DNA from: Megachile rotundata | Taxonomy: Eukaryota; Arthropoda; Insecta; Hymenoptera; Megachilidae | NCBI RefSeq assembly: GCF_050947335.1 | Contig: NW_027474145.1 | Location: 1-64,000, forward strand | Length of the DNA: 64,000 bases | Direction of reading: 5' to 3' | Shown here: one piece after another, positions 12,747 through 27,608 of the stretch | How positions within the stretch are numbered: the first letter of the stretch is position 1 | Layout: each line of letters starts with the position of its first letter | Notes under the pieces: generated by a model | The model's database searches: none | What the model saw: the letters and a program-made list of their open reading frames with translations, nothing else | What the model was told of the DNA's origin: nothing | Made by a program: the position numbers and the translations under genes

Positions 12747-13099
12747 ATATGAGTTAGGTTGATAATAATAAGAGTAATGAGTATAGTAATTGTAGTTCTA
12801 TCGGTCATATTAGCATAATATGGTTAATAATATGAGTTAGATTGATAATAATAAGAGTAATAAGTATAGTATTTGTCGTTCTATCGATCATATAAGCATA
12901 ATATGGCTAATAATATGAGTTAGATTGATGATAATAAGAGTAATAAGTATAGTAATTGTCGTTCTATCGATCATATAAGCATAATATGGCTAATAATATC
13001 AGTTAGATTAATAATAATAAGAGTAATGAGTATAGTAATTGTAGTTCTATCGATCATATCTGCATAATATGGTTAATAATATGAGTTAGATTCATAATA

Positions 13100-14577
13100 A
13101 TAAGAGTAATGAGTATAGTAATTGTAGTTCTATCGATCATATCTGCATAATATGGTTAATAATATGAATTAGATTCATAATAATAAGAGTAATAAGTATA
13201 GTAATTGTCGTTCTATCGATCATATAAGCATAATATGGCTAATAATATGAGTTAGATTTATAATAATAAGAGTAATAAGTATAGTAATTGTTGTTCTATC
13301 GATCATTTAAGCATAATATGGCTAATAATATGAGTTAGGTTGATAATAATAAGAGTAATAAGTATAGTGATTGTCGTTCTATCGATCAAATTTGCATAAT
13401 ATGGTTAATAATATGAGTTAGATTGATAACAGTGAGTGTAATAAGTACAGTAATTGCCGTTCTATCGATCGTATAAGCATAATATGGCTAATAATATGAG
13501 TTAGATTGATAATAATAAGAGTAATAAGTATAGTAATTGTCGTTCTATCGATCATATAAGCATAATATGGCTAATAATATGAGTTAGATTGATAATACTA
13601 AGAGTAGTGAGTATAGTAATTCTCGTTCTATCGATCATATAAGCATAATATAGCTAATAATATGAGTTAGATTGATAATACTAAGAGTAGTGAGTATAGT
13701 AATTCTCGTTCTATCGAACATAGAAGCATAATATGGCTAATAATATGAGTTAGATTGATAATAATAAGAGTAATAAGTTTAGTAATTGTCGTTCTATCGA
13801 TCATTTAAGCATAATATGGCTAATAATATGAGTTAGATTGATAATACTAAGAGTAGTGAGTATAGTAATTCTCGTTCTATCGATCATATAAGCATAATAT
13901 GGCTAATAATATGAGTTAGATTGATAATACTAAGAGTAGTGAGTATAGTAATTCTCGTTCTATCGAACATAGAAGCATAATATGGCTAATAATATGAGTT
14001 AGATTGATAATAATAAGAGTAATAAGTATAGTAATTGTCGTTCTATCGATCATTTAAGCATAATATGGCTAATAATATGAGTTAGATTGATAATAATAAG
14101 AATAATAAGTATAGTAATTGTCGTTCTATCGATCATATACGCATAATATGGCTAATAATATGTGTTAGGTTGATAATAATAAGAGAAACAGGTATAGTAA
14201 ATGTCGTGCTATCGATCATGTCTGCATAATATGGTTAATAATATGAGTTAGATTGATAATAGTGAGTGTAATAAGTATAGTAATTGTCGTTCTATCGATC
14301 ATATTAGCATAATATGTTTAATAATATGAGTTAGATTGATAAAAATAAGAGTAATATGTATAGTAATTGTCGTTCTATCGATCATATAAGCATAATATGG
14401 CTAATAATATGAGTTAGATTGATAATAATAAGAGTAATAAGTATAGTAATTGTCGTTCTATCGATCATTTAAGCATAATATGGCTAATAATATGAGTTAG
14501 ATTGATAAGACTAAGAGTAGTGAGTATAGTAATTCTCGTTCTATCGATCATATAAGCATAATATGGCTAATAATATG
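13100..14577 (+). repeat. 157-monomer-offset duplication, copy 1
   Basis: About 17.8 monomers repeated at 26131-27608, exactly 13,031 bp (157 x 83) away. Shared rare marks are AAGTACAGTAATTGCCG with GATCGTATAAGC (13445 and 26476), AATATAGCTAATAAT, AATAAGTTTAG, CATATACGC and GATAAGACTAAG. The copies are close to identical. One visible difference is AACAGGTATAG here against AACATGTATAG at the partner. Confidence 0.9.
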
Positions 14578-16644
14578 AGTTAGATTGATAATACTAAGAG
14601 TAGTGAGTACAGTAATTCTCGTTCTATCGAAGATAGAAGCATAATATGGCTAATAATATGAGTTAGATTGATAATAATAAGAGTAATAAGTATAGTAATT
14701 GTCGTTCTATCGATCATTTAAGCATAATATGGCTAATAATATGAGTTAGATTGATAATAATAAGAGTAGTGAGTATAGTAATTGTCGTTCTATCGATCAT
14801 ATAAGCATAATATGGCTAATAATATGAGTTAGATTTATAATAATAAGAGTAATAAGTATAGTAATTGTCGTTCTATCGATCATATAAGCATAATATGGCT
14901 AATAATATGACTTAGATTGATAATGATAAGAGTAATAAGTACAGTAATTGTCGTTCTGTCGTTCATATAAGCATAATATGGCTAATAATATGAGTTAGAT
15001 TGATAATAATAACAGTAATAAGTATAGTAATTGTCGTTATATCGATAATATAAGCATAATACGGCTAATAATATGACTTAGATTGATAATGATAAGAGTA
15101 GTAAGTACAGTAATTGTCGTTCTGTCGTTCATATAAGCATAATATGGCTAATAATATGAGTTAGATTGATAATAATAACAGTAATAAGTATAGTAATTGT
15201 CGTTATATCGATAATATAAGCATAATATGGCTAATAATATGAGTTAGATTGTTAATACTAAGAGTAGTGAGTATAGTAATTCTCGTTCTATCGATCGTAT
15301 AAGCATAATATGGCTAATAATATGAGTTAGATTGATAATAATAAGAGTAATAAGTATAGTAATTGTCGTTCTATCCATCATTTAAGCATAATATGGCTAA
15401 TAATATGTGTTAGGTTGATAATAATAAGAGTAATAGGTATAGTAAATGTCGTGCTATCGATCATGTCTGCATAATATGGTTAATAATATGAGTTAGATTG
15501 ATAATAGTGAGTGTAATAAGTATAGTAATTGTCGTTCTATCGATCATTTAAGCATAATATGGCTAATAATATGAGTTAGATTGATAATAATAAGAATAAT
15601 AAGTATAGTAATTGTCGTTCTATCGATCATATAAGCATAATATGGCTAATAATATGTGTTAGGTTGATAATAATATGAGTAATAGGTATAGTAAATGTCG
15701 TGCTATCGATCATGTCTGCATAATATGGTTAATAATATGAGTTAGATTGATAATAGTGAGTGTAATAAGTATAGTAATTGTCGTTCAATCGATCATATTA
15801 GCATAATGTGTTTAATAATATGAGTTAGATTGATAAAAATAAGAGTAATATGTATAGTAATTGTCGTTCTATCGATAATATAAGCATAATATGGCTAATA
15901 ATATGAGTTAGATTGATAATAATAAGAGTAATAAGTATAGTAATTGCCGTTCTATCGATCATATAAGCATAATATGGCTAATAATATGAGTTAGATTGAT
16001 AATACTAAGAGTAGTGAGTATAGTAATTCTCGTTCCATCGATCATATAAGCATAATATGGCTAATAATATGAGTTAGATTGATAATACTAAGAGTAGTGA
16101 GTATAGTAATTCTCGTTCTATCGAACATAGAAGCATAATATGGCTAATAATATGAGTTAGACTGATAATAATAAGAGTAATAAGTATAGTAATTGTCGTT
16201 CTATCCATCATTTAAGCATAATATGGCTAATAATATGAGTTAGATTGATAATAATAAGAGTAATGAGTGTAGTAATTGTAGTTCTATCGATCATATCTGC
16301 ATAATATGGTTAATAATATGAGTTAGATTCATAATAATAAGAGTAATAAGTATAGTAATTGTCGTTCTGTCGATCATATAAGCATAATATGGCTAATAAT
16401 ATGAGTTAGATTGATAATAATAAGAGTAATAAGTATAGTAATTGTCGTTCTATCGATCATTTAAGCATAATATGGCTAATAATATGAGTTAGATTGATAA
16501 TAATAAGAATAATAAGTATAGTAATTGTCGTTCTATCGATCATATAAGCATAATATGGCTAATAATATGAGTTAGATTTATAATAATAAGAGTAATAAGT
16601 ATAGTAATTGTTGTTCTATCGATCATTTAAGCATAATATGGCTA

Positions 16645-18387
16645 ATAATATGAGTTAGGTTGATAATAATAAGAGTAATAAGTATAGTGATTGTCGTTCT
16701 ATCGATCAAATTTGCATAATATGGTTAATAATATGAGTTAGATTGATAACAGTGAGTGTAATAAGTATAGTAATTGTCGTTCTATCGATCATTTAAGCAT
16801 AATATGGCTAATAATATGAGTTAGATTGATAATAATAAGAGTAATAAGTATAGTAATTGTCGTTCTATCGATCATTTAAGCATAATATGGCTAATAATAT
16901 GAGTTAGATTGATAATAATAACAGTAATAAGTATAGTAATTGTCGTTCTATCGATAATATAAGCATAATATGGCTAATAATATGAGTTAGATTGTTAATA
17001 CTAAGAGTAGTGAGTATAGTAATTCTCGTTCTATCGATCATACAAGCATAATATGGCTAATAATATGAGTTAGATTGATAATAATAAGAGTAATAAGTAT
17101 AGTAATTGTCGTTCTATCCATCATTTAAGCATAATATGGCTAATAATATGTGTTAGGTTGATAATAATAAGAGTAATAGGTATAGTAAATGTCGTGCTAT
17201 CGATCATGTCTGCATAATATGGTTAATAATATGAGTTAGATTGATAATAGTGAGTGTAATAAGTATAGTAATTGTCGTTCTATCGATCATATTAGCATAA
17301 TATGTTTAATAATATGAGTTAGATTGATAAAAATAAGAGTAATATGTATAGTAATTGTCGTTCTATCGATCATATAAGCATAATATGGCTAATAATATGA
17401 GTTAGATTGATAATAATAAGAGTAATAAGTATAGTAATTGTCGTTCTATCGATCATATAAGCATAATATGGCTAATAATATGAGTTAGATTGATAATAAT
17501 AAGAGTAATAAGTATAGTAATTGTCGTTCTATCGATCATACAAGCATAATATGGCTAATAATATGAGTTAGATTGATAATACTAAGAGTAGTGAGTATAG
17601 TAATTCTCGTTCTATCGATCATATAAGCATAATATGGCTAATAATATGAGTTAGATTGATAATACTAGGAGTAGTGAGTATAGTAATTGTCGTTCTGTCG
17701 ATCATATAAGCATAATATGGCTAATAATATGAGTTAGATTGATAATAATAAGAGTAACAAGTATAGTAATTGTCGTTCTATCGATCATTTAAGCATAATA
17801 TGGCTAATAATATGAGTTAGATTGATAATAATAAGAATAATAAGTATAGTAATTGTCGTTCTATCGATCATATAAGCATAATATGGCTAATAATATGTGT
17901 TAGGTTGATAATAATATGAGTAATAGGTATAGTAAATGTCGTGCTATCGATCATGTCTGCATAATATGGTTAATAATATGAGTTAGATTGATAATAGTGA
18001 GTGTAATAAGTATAGTAATTGTCGTTCAATCGATCATATTAGCATAATGTGTTTAATAATATGAGTTAGATTGATAAAAATAAGAGTAATATGTATAGTA
18101 ATTGTCGTTCTATCGATAATATAAGCATAATATGGCTAATAATATGAGTTAGATTGATAATAATAAGAGTAATAAGTATAGTAATTGCCGTTCTATCGAT
18201 CATATAAGCATAATATGGCTAATAATATGAGTTAGATTGATAATACTAAGAGTAGTGAGTATAGTAATTCTCGTTCCATCGATCATATAAGCATAATATG
18301 GCTAATAATATGAGTTAGATTGATAATACTAAGAGTAGTGAGTATAGTAATTCTCGTTCCATCGATCATATAAGCATAATATGGCTA
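16645..18387 (+). repeat. 21-monomer tandem duplication, copy 1
   Basis: Offset 1,743 bp (21 x 83) to the adjacent copy. Shared rare marks are AATACTAGGAG (17661 and 19404), GAGTAACAAG, CATAATGTGTTTAATAAT (18042 and 19785) and CGTTCCATCGATC. Part of the same string also occurs 27 monomers earlier, with CATAATGTGTTT at 15801. Confidence 0.9.
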
Positions 18388-20040
18388 ATAATATGAGTTA
18401 GGTTGATAATAATAAGAGTAATAAGTATAGTGATTGTCGTTCTATCGATCAAATTTGCATAATATGGTTAATAATATGAGTTAGATTGATAACAGTGAGT
18501 GTAATAAGTATAGTAATTGTCGTTCTATCGATCATTTAAGCATAATATGGCTAATAATATGAGTTAGATTGATAATAATAAGAGTAATAAGTATAGTAAT
18601 TGTCGTTCTATCGATCATTTAAGCATAATATGGCTAATAATATGAGTTAGATTGATAATAATAACAGTAATAAGTATAGTAATTGTCGTTCTATCGATAA
18701 TATAAGCATAATATGGCTAATAATATGAGTTACATTGTTAATACTAAGAGTAGTGAGTATAGTAATTCTCGTTCTATCGATCATACAAGCATAATATGGC
18801 TAATAATATGAGTTAGATTGATAATAATAAGAGTAATAAGTATAGTAATTGTCGTTCTATCCATCATTTAAGCATAATATGGCTAATAATATGTGTTAGG
18901 TTGATAATAATAAGAGTAATAGGTATAGTAAATGTCGTGCTATCGATCATGTCTGCATAATATGGTTAATAATATGAGTTAGATTGATAATAGTGAGTGT
19001 AATAAGTATAGTAATTGTCGTTCTATCGATCATATTAGCATAATATGTTTAATAATATGAGTTAGATTGATAAAAATAAGAGTAATATGTATAGTAATTG
19101 TCGTTCTATCGATCATATAAGCATAATATGGCTAATAATATGAGTTAGATTGATAATAATAAGAGTAATAAATATAGTAATTGTCGTTCTATCGATCATA
19201 TAAGCATAATATGGCTAATAATATGAGTTAGATTGATAATAATAAGAGTAATAAGTATAGTAATTGTCGTTCTATCGATCATACAAGCATAATATGGCTA
19301 ATAATATGAGTTAGATTGATAATACTAAGAGTAGTGAGTATAGTAATTCTCGTTCTATCGATCATATAAGCATAATATGGCTAATAATATGAGTTAGATT
19401 GATAATACTAGGAGTAGTGAGTATAGTAATTGTCGTTCTGTCGATCATATAAGCATAATATGGCTAATAATATGAGTTAGATTGATAATAATAAGAGTAA
19501 CAAGTATAGTAATTGTCGTTCTATCGATCATTTAAGCATAATATGGCTAATAATATGAGTTAGATTGATAATAATAAGAATAATAAGTATAGTAATTGTC
19601 GTTCTATCGATCATATAAGCATAATATGGCTAATAATATGTGTTAGGTTGATAATAATATGAGTAATAGGTATAGTAAATGTCGTGCTATCGATCATGTC
19701 TGCATAATATGGTTAATAATATGAGTTAGATTGATAATAGTGAGTGTAATAAGTTTAGTAATTGTCGTTCAATCGATCATATTAGCATAATGTGTTTAAT
19801 AATATGAGTTAGATTGATAATAATAAGAGTAATAAGTATAGTAATTGCCGTTCTATCGATCATATAAGCATAATATGGCTAATAATATGAGTTAGATTGA
19901 TAATACTAAGAGTAGTGAGTATAGTAATTCTCGTTCCATCGATCATATAAGCATAATATGGCTAATAATATGAGTTAGATTGATAATACTAAGAGTAGTG
20001 AGTATAGTAATTCTCGTTCTATCGAACATAGAAGCATAAT
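18388..20040 (+). repeat. 21-monomer tandem duplication, copy 2, one monomer short
   Basis: Follows copy 1 with the same subtype order. Near 19815 the offset drops from 1,743 to 1,660 bp (AATTGCCG at 18183 and 19843), so exactly one monomer, the AAAAATAAGAGTAATATG type, is missing here. Copy 2 also has the private variants TTACATTG near 18731 and AATAAGTTTAG near 19750. Confidence 0.85.
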
Positions 20041-20569
20041 ATGGCTAATAATATGAGTTAGATTGATAATAATAAGAGTAATAAGTATAGTAATTGTCGT
20101 TCTATCGATCATTTAAGCATAATATGGCTAATAATATGAGTTAGATTGATAATACTAAGAGTAGTGAGTATAGTAATTGTCGTTCTATCGATCATATAAG
20201 CATAATATGGCTAATAATATGAGTTAGATTTATAATAATAAGAGTAATAAGTATAGTAATTGTCGTTCTATCGATCATATAAGCATAATACGGCTAATAA
20301 TATGACTTAGATTGATAATGATAAGAGTAGTAAGTACAGTAATTGTCGTTCTGTCGTTCATATAAGCATAATATGGCTAATAATATGAGTTAGATTGATA
20401 ATAATAACAGTAATAAGTATAGTAATTGTCGTTATATCGATAATATAAGCATAATATGGCTAATAGTATGAGTTAGGTTGATAATAATAAGAGTAATAAG
20501 TATAGTGAATGTCGTTCTATCGATCATATAAGCATAATATGGCTAATAATATGAGTTAGGTTGATAATA

Positions 20570-23500
20570 ATAAGAGTAATAAGTAGAGTGATTGTCGTTC
20601 TATCGATCAAATTTGCATAATATGGTTAATAATATGAGTTTTATTGATAACAGTCAGTGTAATAAGTATAGTAATTGTCGTTCTGTCGATCATATAAGCA
20701 TAATATGGCTAATAATATGCGTTAGATTGATAATAATAACAGTAATAAGTATAGTAATTGTCGTTCTGTCGTTCATATAAGCATAATATGGCTAATAATA
20801 TGAGTTAGATTGATGATAATAAGAGTAATAAGTATAGTAATTGTCGTTCTATCGATCATATAAGCATAATATGGCTAATAATATCAGTTAGATTAATAAT
20901 AATAAGAGTAATGAGTATAGTAATTGTAGTTCTATCGATCATATCTGCATAATATGGTTAATAATATGAATTAGATTCATAATAATAAGAGTAATAAGTA
21001 TAGTAATTGTCGTTCTATCGATCATATAAGCATAATATGGCTAATAGTATGAGTTAGGTTGATAATAATAAGAGTAATAAGTATAGTGAATGTCGTTCTA
21101 TCGATCATATAAGCATAATATGGCTAATAATATGAGTTAGGTTGATAATAATAAGAGTAATAAGTATAGTAATTGTCGTTCTATCGATCATATAAGCATA
21201 ATATGGCTAATAATATCAGTTAGATTAATAATAATAAGAGTAATGAGTATAGTAATTGTAGTTCTATCGATCATATCTGCATAATATGGTTAATAATATG
21301 AATTAGATTCATAATAATAAGAGTAATAAGTATAGTAATTGTCGTTCTATCGATCATATAAGCATAATATGGCTAATAATATGAGTTAGATTTATAATAA
21401 TAAGAGTAATAAGTATAGTAATTGTTGTTCTATCGATCATTTAAGCATAATATGGCTAATAATATGAGTTAGGTTGATAATAATAAGAGTAATAAGTATA
21501 GTGATTGTCGTTCTATCGATCAAATTTGCATAATATGGTTAATAATATGAGTTAGATTGATAACAGTGAGTGTAATAAGTATAGTAATTGTCGTTCTATA
21601 GATCATTTAAGCATAATATGGCTAATAATATGAGTTAGATTGATAATAATAAGAGTAGTGAGTATAGTAATTCTCGTTCTATCGATCATATAAGCATAAT
21701 ATGGCTAATAATATGAGTTAGATTGATAATACTAAGAGTAGTGAGTATAGTAATTCTCGTTCTATCGAACATAGAAGCATAATATGGCTAATAATATGAG
21801 TTAGATTGATAATAATAAGAGTAATAAGTATAGTGATTGTCGTTCTATCGATCATATAAGCATAATATGGCTAATAATATGAGTTAGGTTGATAATAATA
21901 AGAGTAATAAGTAGAGTGATTGTCGTTCTATCGATCAAATTTGCATAATATGGTTAATAATATGAGTTTTATTGATAACAGTCAGTGTAATATGTATAGT
22001 AATTGTCGTTCTGTCGATCATATAAGCATAATATGGCTAATAATATGCGTTAGATTGATAATAATAACAGTAATAAGTATAGTAATTGTCGTTCTGTCGT
22101 TCATATAAGCATAATATGGCTAATAATATGAGTTAGATTGATGATAATAAGAGTAATAAGTATAGTAATTGTGGTTCTATCGATCATATAAGCATAATAT
22201 GGCTAATAATATCAGTTAGATTAATAATAATAAGAGTAATGAGTATAGTAATTGTAGTTCTATCGATCATATCTGCCTAATATGGTTAATAATATGAATT
22301 AGATTCATAATAATAAGAGTAATAAGTATAGTAATTGTCGTTCTATCGATCATATAAGCATAATATGGCTAATAATATGAGTTAGATTTATAATAATAAG
22401 AGTAATAAGTATAGTAATTGTTGTTCTATCGATCATTTAAGCATAATATGGCTAATAATATGAGTTAGGTTGATAATAATAAGAGTAATAAGTACAGTGA
22501 TTGTCGTTCTATCGATCAAATTTGCATAATATGGTTAATAATATGAGTTAGATTGATAACAGTGAGTGTAATAAGTATAGTAATTGTCGTTCTATCGATC
22601 ATTTAAGCATAATATGGCTAATAATATGAGTTAGATTGATAATAATAAGAGTAATAAGTATAGTAATTGTCGTTCTATCGATCATTTAAGCATAATATGG
22701 CTAATAATATGTGTTAGGTTGATAATAATAAGAGTAATAGGTATAGTAAATGTCGTGCTATCGATCATGTCTGCATAATATGGTTAATAATATGAGTTAG
22801 ATTGATAATAGTGAGTGTAATAAGTATAGTAATTGTCGTTCTATCGATCATATTAGCATAATATGTTTAATAATATGAGTTAGATTGATAAAAATAAGAG
22901 TAATATGTATAGTAATTGTCGTTCTATCGATCATATAAGCATAATATGGCTAATAATATGAGTTAGATTGATAATAATAAGAGTAATAAGTATAGTAATT
23001 GTCGTTCTATCGATCATATAAGCATAATATGGCTAATAATATGAGTTAGATTGATAATACTAAGAGTAGTGAGTATAGTAATTCTCGTTCCATCGATCAT
23101 ATAAGCATAATATGGCTAATAATATGAGTTAGATTGATAATACTAAGAGTAGTGAGTATAGTAATTCTCGTTCTATCGAACATAGAAGCATAATATGGCT
23201 AATAATATGAGTTAGATTGATAATAATAAGAGTAACAAGTATAGTAATTGTCGTTCTATCGATCATTTAAGCATAATATGGCTAATAATATGAGTTAGAT
23301 TGATAATAATAAGAGTAGTGAGTATAGTAATTGTCGTTCTATCGATCATATAAGCATAATATGGCTAATAATATGAGTTAGATTTATAATAATAAGAGTA
23401 ATAAGTATAGTAATTGTCGTTCTATCGATCATGTAAGCATAATATGGCTAATAATATGACTTAGATTGATAATGATAAGAGTAATAAGTACAGTAATTGT

Positions 23501-25262
23501 CGTTCTGTCGTTCATATAAGCATAATATGGCTAATAATATGAGTTAGATTGATAATAATAACAGTAAAAAGTTTAGTAATTGTCGTTATATCGATAATAT
23601 AAGCATAATACGGCTAATAATATGACTTAGATTGATAATGATAAGAGTAATAAGTAGAGTGATTGTCGTTCTATCGACCAAATTTGCATAATATGGTTAA
23701 TAATATGAGTTTTATTGATAACAGTCAGTGTAATATGTATAGTAATTGTCGTTCTGTCGATCATATAAGCATAATATGGCTAATAATATGCGTTAGATTG
23801 ATAATAATAACAGTAATAAGTATAGTAATTGTCGTTCTGTCGTTCATATAAGCATAATATGGCTAATAATATGAGTTAGATTGATGATAATAAGAGTAAT
23901 AAGTATAGTAATTGTCGTTCTATCGATCATATAAGCATAATATGGCTAATAATATCAGTTAGATTAATAATAAAAAGAGTAATGAGTATAGTAATTGTAG
24001 TTCTATCGATCATATCTGCATAATATGGTTAATAATATGAATTAGATTCATAATAATAAGAGTAATAAGTATAGTAATTGTCGTTCTATCGATCATATAA
24101 GCATAATATGGCTAATAATATGAGTTAGATTTATAATAATAAGAGTAATAAGTATAGTAATTGTTGTTCTATCGATCATTTAAGCATAATATGGCTAATA
24201 ATATGAGTTAGGTTGATAATAATAAGAGTAATAAGTATAGTGATTGTCGTTCTATCGATGAAATTTGCATAATATGGTTAATAATATGAGTTAGATTGAT
24301 AACAGTGAGTGTAATAGGTATAGTAATTGTCGTTCTATCGATCATTTAAGCATAATATGGCTAATAATATGAGTTAGATTGATAATAATAAGAGTAATAA
24401 GTATAGTAATTGTCGTTCTATCGATCATTTAAGCATAATATGGCTAATAATATGAGTTAGATTGATAATAATAACAGTAATAAGTATAGTAATTGTCGTT
24501 CTATCGATAATATAAGCATAATATGGCTAATAATATGAGTTAGATTGTTAATACTAAGAGTAGTGAGTATAGTAATTCTCGTTCTATCGATCATATAAGC
24601 ATAATATGGCTAATAATATGAGTTAGATTGATAATAATAAGAGTAATAAGTATAGTAATTGTCGTTCTATCCATCATTTAAGCACAATATGGCTAATAAT
24701 ATGTGTTAGGTTGATAATAATAAGAGTAATAGGTATAGTAAATGTCGTGCTATCGATCATGTCTGCATAATATGGTTAATAATATGAGTTAGGTTGATAA
24801 TAATAAGAGTAATAAGTATAGTGATTGTCGTTCTATCGATCAAATTTGCATAATATGGTTAATAATATGAGTTAGATTGATAACAGTGAGTGTAATAAGT
24901 ATAGTAATTGTCGTTCTATCGATCATTTAAGCATAATATGGCTAATAATATGAGTTAGATTGATAATAATAAGAGTAATAAGTATAGTGATTGTCGTTCT
25001 ATCGATCATATAAGCATAATATGGCTAATAATATGAGTTAGGTTGATAATAATAAGAGTAATAAGTAGAGTGATTGTCGTTCTATCGATCAAATTTGCAT
25101 AATATGGTTAATAATATGAGTTTTATTGATAACAGTCAGTGTAATAAGTATAGTAATTGTCGTTCTGTCGATCATATAAGCATAATATGGCTAATAATAT
25201 GCGTTAGATTGATGATAATAAGAGTAATAAGTATAGTAATTGTCGTTCTATCGATCATATAA
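20570..25262 (+). repeat. Region of four related cassettes spaced 16, 21 and 17 monomers
   Basis: The string GATCAAATTTGC, GAGTTTTATTGATAACAG, CTGTCGATC, AATATGCGTTAG starts near 20592, 21920, 23663 and 25074 (offsets 1,328, 1,743 and 1,411 bp, all exact multiples of 83). Each is followed by similar AATATCAGTTAG, ATATCTGC and TTAGATTCATAAT monomers, but the intervening strings differ in length. This is a duplicated cassette whose copies have gained or lost whole monomers. The fourth copy lacks the AATAACAGTAAT monomer after AATATGCGTTAG. Confidence 0.85.
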
Positions 25263-26130
25263 GCATAATATGGCTAATAATATCAGTTAGATTAATAATA
25301 ATAAGAGTAATGAGTATAGTAATTGTAGTTCTATCGATCATATCTGCATAATATGGTTAATAATATGAGTTAGATTGTTAATACTAAGAGTAGTGAGTAT
25401 AGTAATTCTCGTTATATCGATCATACAAGCATAATATGGCTAATAATATGAGTTAGATTGATAATAATAAGAGTAATAAGTATAGTAATTGTCGTTCTAT
25501 CCATCATTTAAGCATAATATGGCTAATAATATGTGTTAGGTTGATAATAATAAGAGTAATAGGTATAGTAAATGTCGTGCTATCGATCATGTCTGCATAA
25601 TATGGTTAATAATATGAGTTAGATTGATAATAGTGAGTGTAATAAGTATAGTAATTGTCGTTCTATCGATCATATTAGCATAATATGTTTAATAATATGA
25701 GTTAGATTGATAAAAATAAGAGTAATATGTATAGTAATTGTCGTTCTATCGATCATATAAGCATAATATGGCTAATAATATGAGTTAGATTGATAATAAT
25801 AAGAGTAATAAGTATAGTAATTGTCGTTCTATCGATCATATAAGCATAATATGGCTAATAATATGAGTTAGATTGATAATAATAAGAGTAATAAGTATAG
25901 TAATTGTCGTTCTATCGATCATACAAGCATAATATGGCTAATAATATGAGTTAGATTGATAATACTAAGAGTAGTGAGTATAGTAATTCTCGTTCTATCG
26001 ATCATATAAGCATAATATGGCTAATAATATGAGTTAGATTGATAATACTAAGAGTAGTGAGTATAGTAATTGTCGTTCTATCGATCATATAAGCATAATA
26101 TGGCTAATAATATCAGTTAGATTAATAATA

Positions 26131-27608
26131 ATAAGAGTAATGAGTATAGTAATTGTAGTTCTATCGATCATATCTGCATAATATGGTTAATAATATGAAT
26201 TAGATTCATAATAATAAGAGTAATAAGTATAGTAATTGTCGTTCTATCGATCATATAAGCATAATATGGCTAATAATATGAGTTAGATTTATAATAATAA
26301 GAGTAATAAGTATAGTAATTGTTGTTCTATCGATCATTTAAGCATAATATGGCTAATAATATGAGTTAGGTTGATAATAATAAGAGTAATAAGTATAGTG
26401 ATTGTCGTTCTATCGATCAAATTTGCATAATATGGTTAATAATATGAGTTAGATTGATAACAGTGAGTGTAATAAGTACAGTAATTGCCGTTCTATCGAT
26501 CGTATAAGCATAATATGGCTAATAATATGAGTTAGATTGATAATAATAAGAGTAATAAGTATAGTAATTGTCGTTCTATCGATCATATAAGCATAATATG
26601 GCTAATAATATGAGTTAGATTGATAATACTAAGAGTAGTGAGTATAGTAATTCTCGTTCTATCGATCATATAAGCATAATATAGCTAATAATATGAGTTA
26701 GATTGATAATACTAAGAGTAGTGAGTATAGTAATTCTCGTTCTATCGAACATAGAAGCATAATATGGCTAATAATATGAGTTAGATTGATAATAATAAGA
26801 GTAATAAGTTTAGTAATTGTCGTTCTATCGATCATTTAAGCATAATATGGCTAATAATATGAGTTAGATTGATAATACTAAGAGTAGTGAGTATAGTAAT
26901 TCTCGTTCTATCGATCATATAAGCATAATATGGCTAATAATATGAGTTAGATTGATAATACTAAGAGTAGTGAGTATAGTAATTCTCGTTCTATCGAACA
27001 TAGAAGCATAATATGGCTAATAATATGAGTTAGATTGATAATAATAAGAGTAATAAGTATAGTAATTGTCGTTCTATCGATCATTTAAGCATAATATGGC
27101 TAATAATATGAGTTAGATTGATAATAATAAGAATAATAAGTATAGTAATTGTCGTTCTATCGATCATATACGCATAATATGGCTAATAATATGTGTTAGG
27201 TTGATAATAATAAGAGAAACATGTATAGTAAATGTCGTGCTATCGATCATGTCTGCATAATATGGTTAATAATATGAGTTAGATTGATAATAGTGAGTGT
27301 AATAAGTATAGTAATTGTCGTTCTATCGATCATATTAGCATAATATGTTTAATAATATGAGTTAGATTGATAAAAATAAGAGTAATATGTATAGTAATTG
27401 TCGTTCTATCGATCATATAAGCATAATATGGCTAATAATATGAGTTAGATTGATAATAATAAGAGTAATAAGTATAGTAATTGTCGTTCTATCGATCATT
27501 TAAGCATAATATGGCTAATAATATGAGTTAGATTGATAAGACTAAGAGTAGTGAGTATAGTAATTCTCGTTCTATCGATCATATAAGCATAATATGGCTA
27601 ATAATATG
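26131..27608 (+). repeat. 157-monomer-offset duplication, copy 2
   Basis: Partner of 13100-14577. Agreement ends at about 27609, where this copy has ATGACTTAG and the partner ATGAGTTAG. The remaining left-half sequence to the gap (27609-28697) is ordinary satellite of the same subtypes. Confidence 0.9.
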
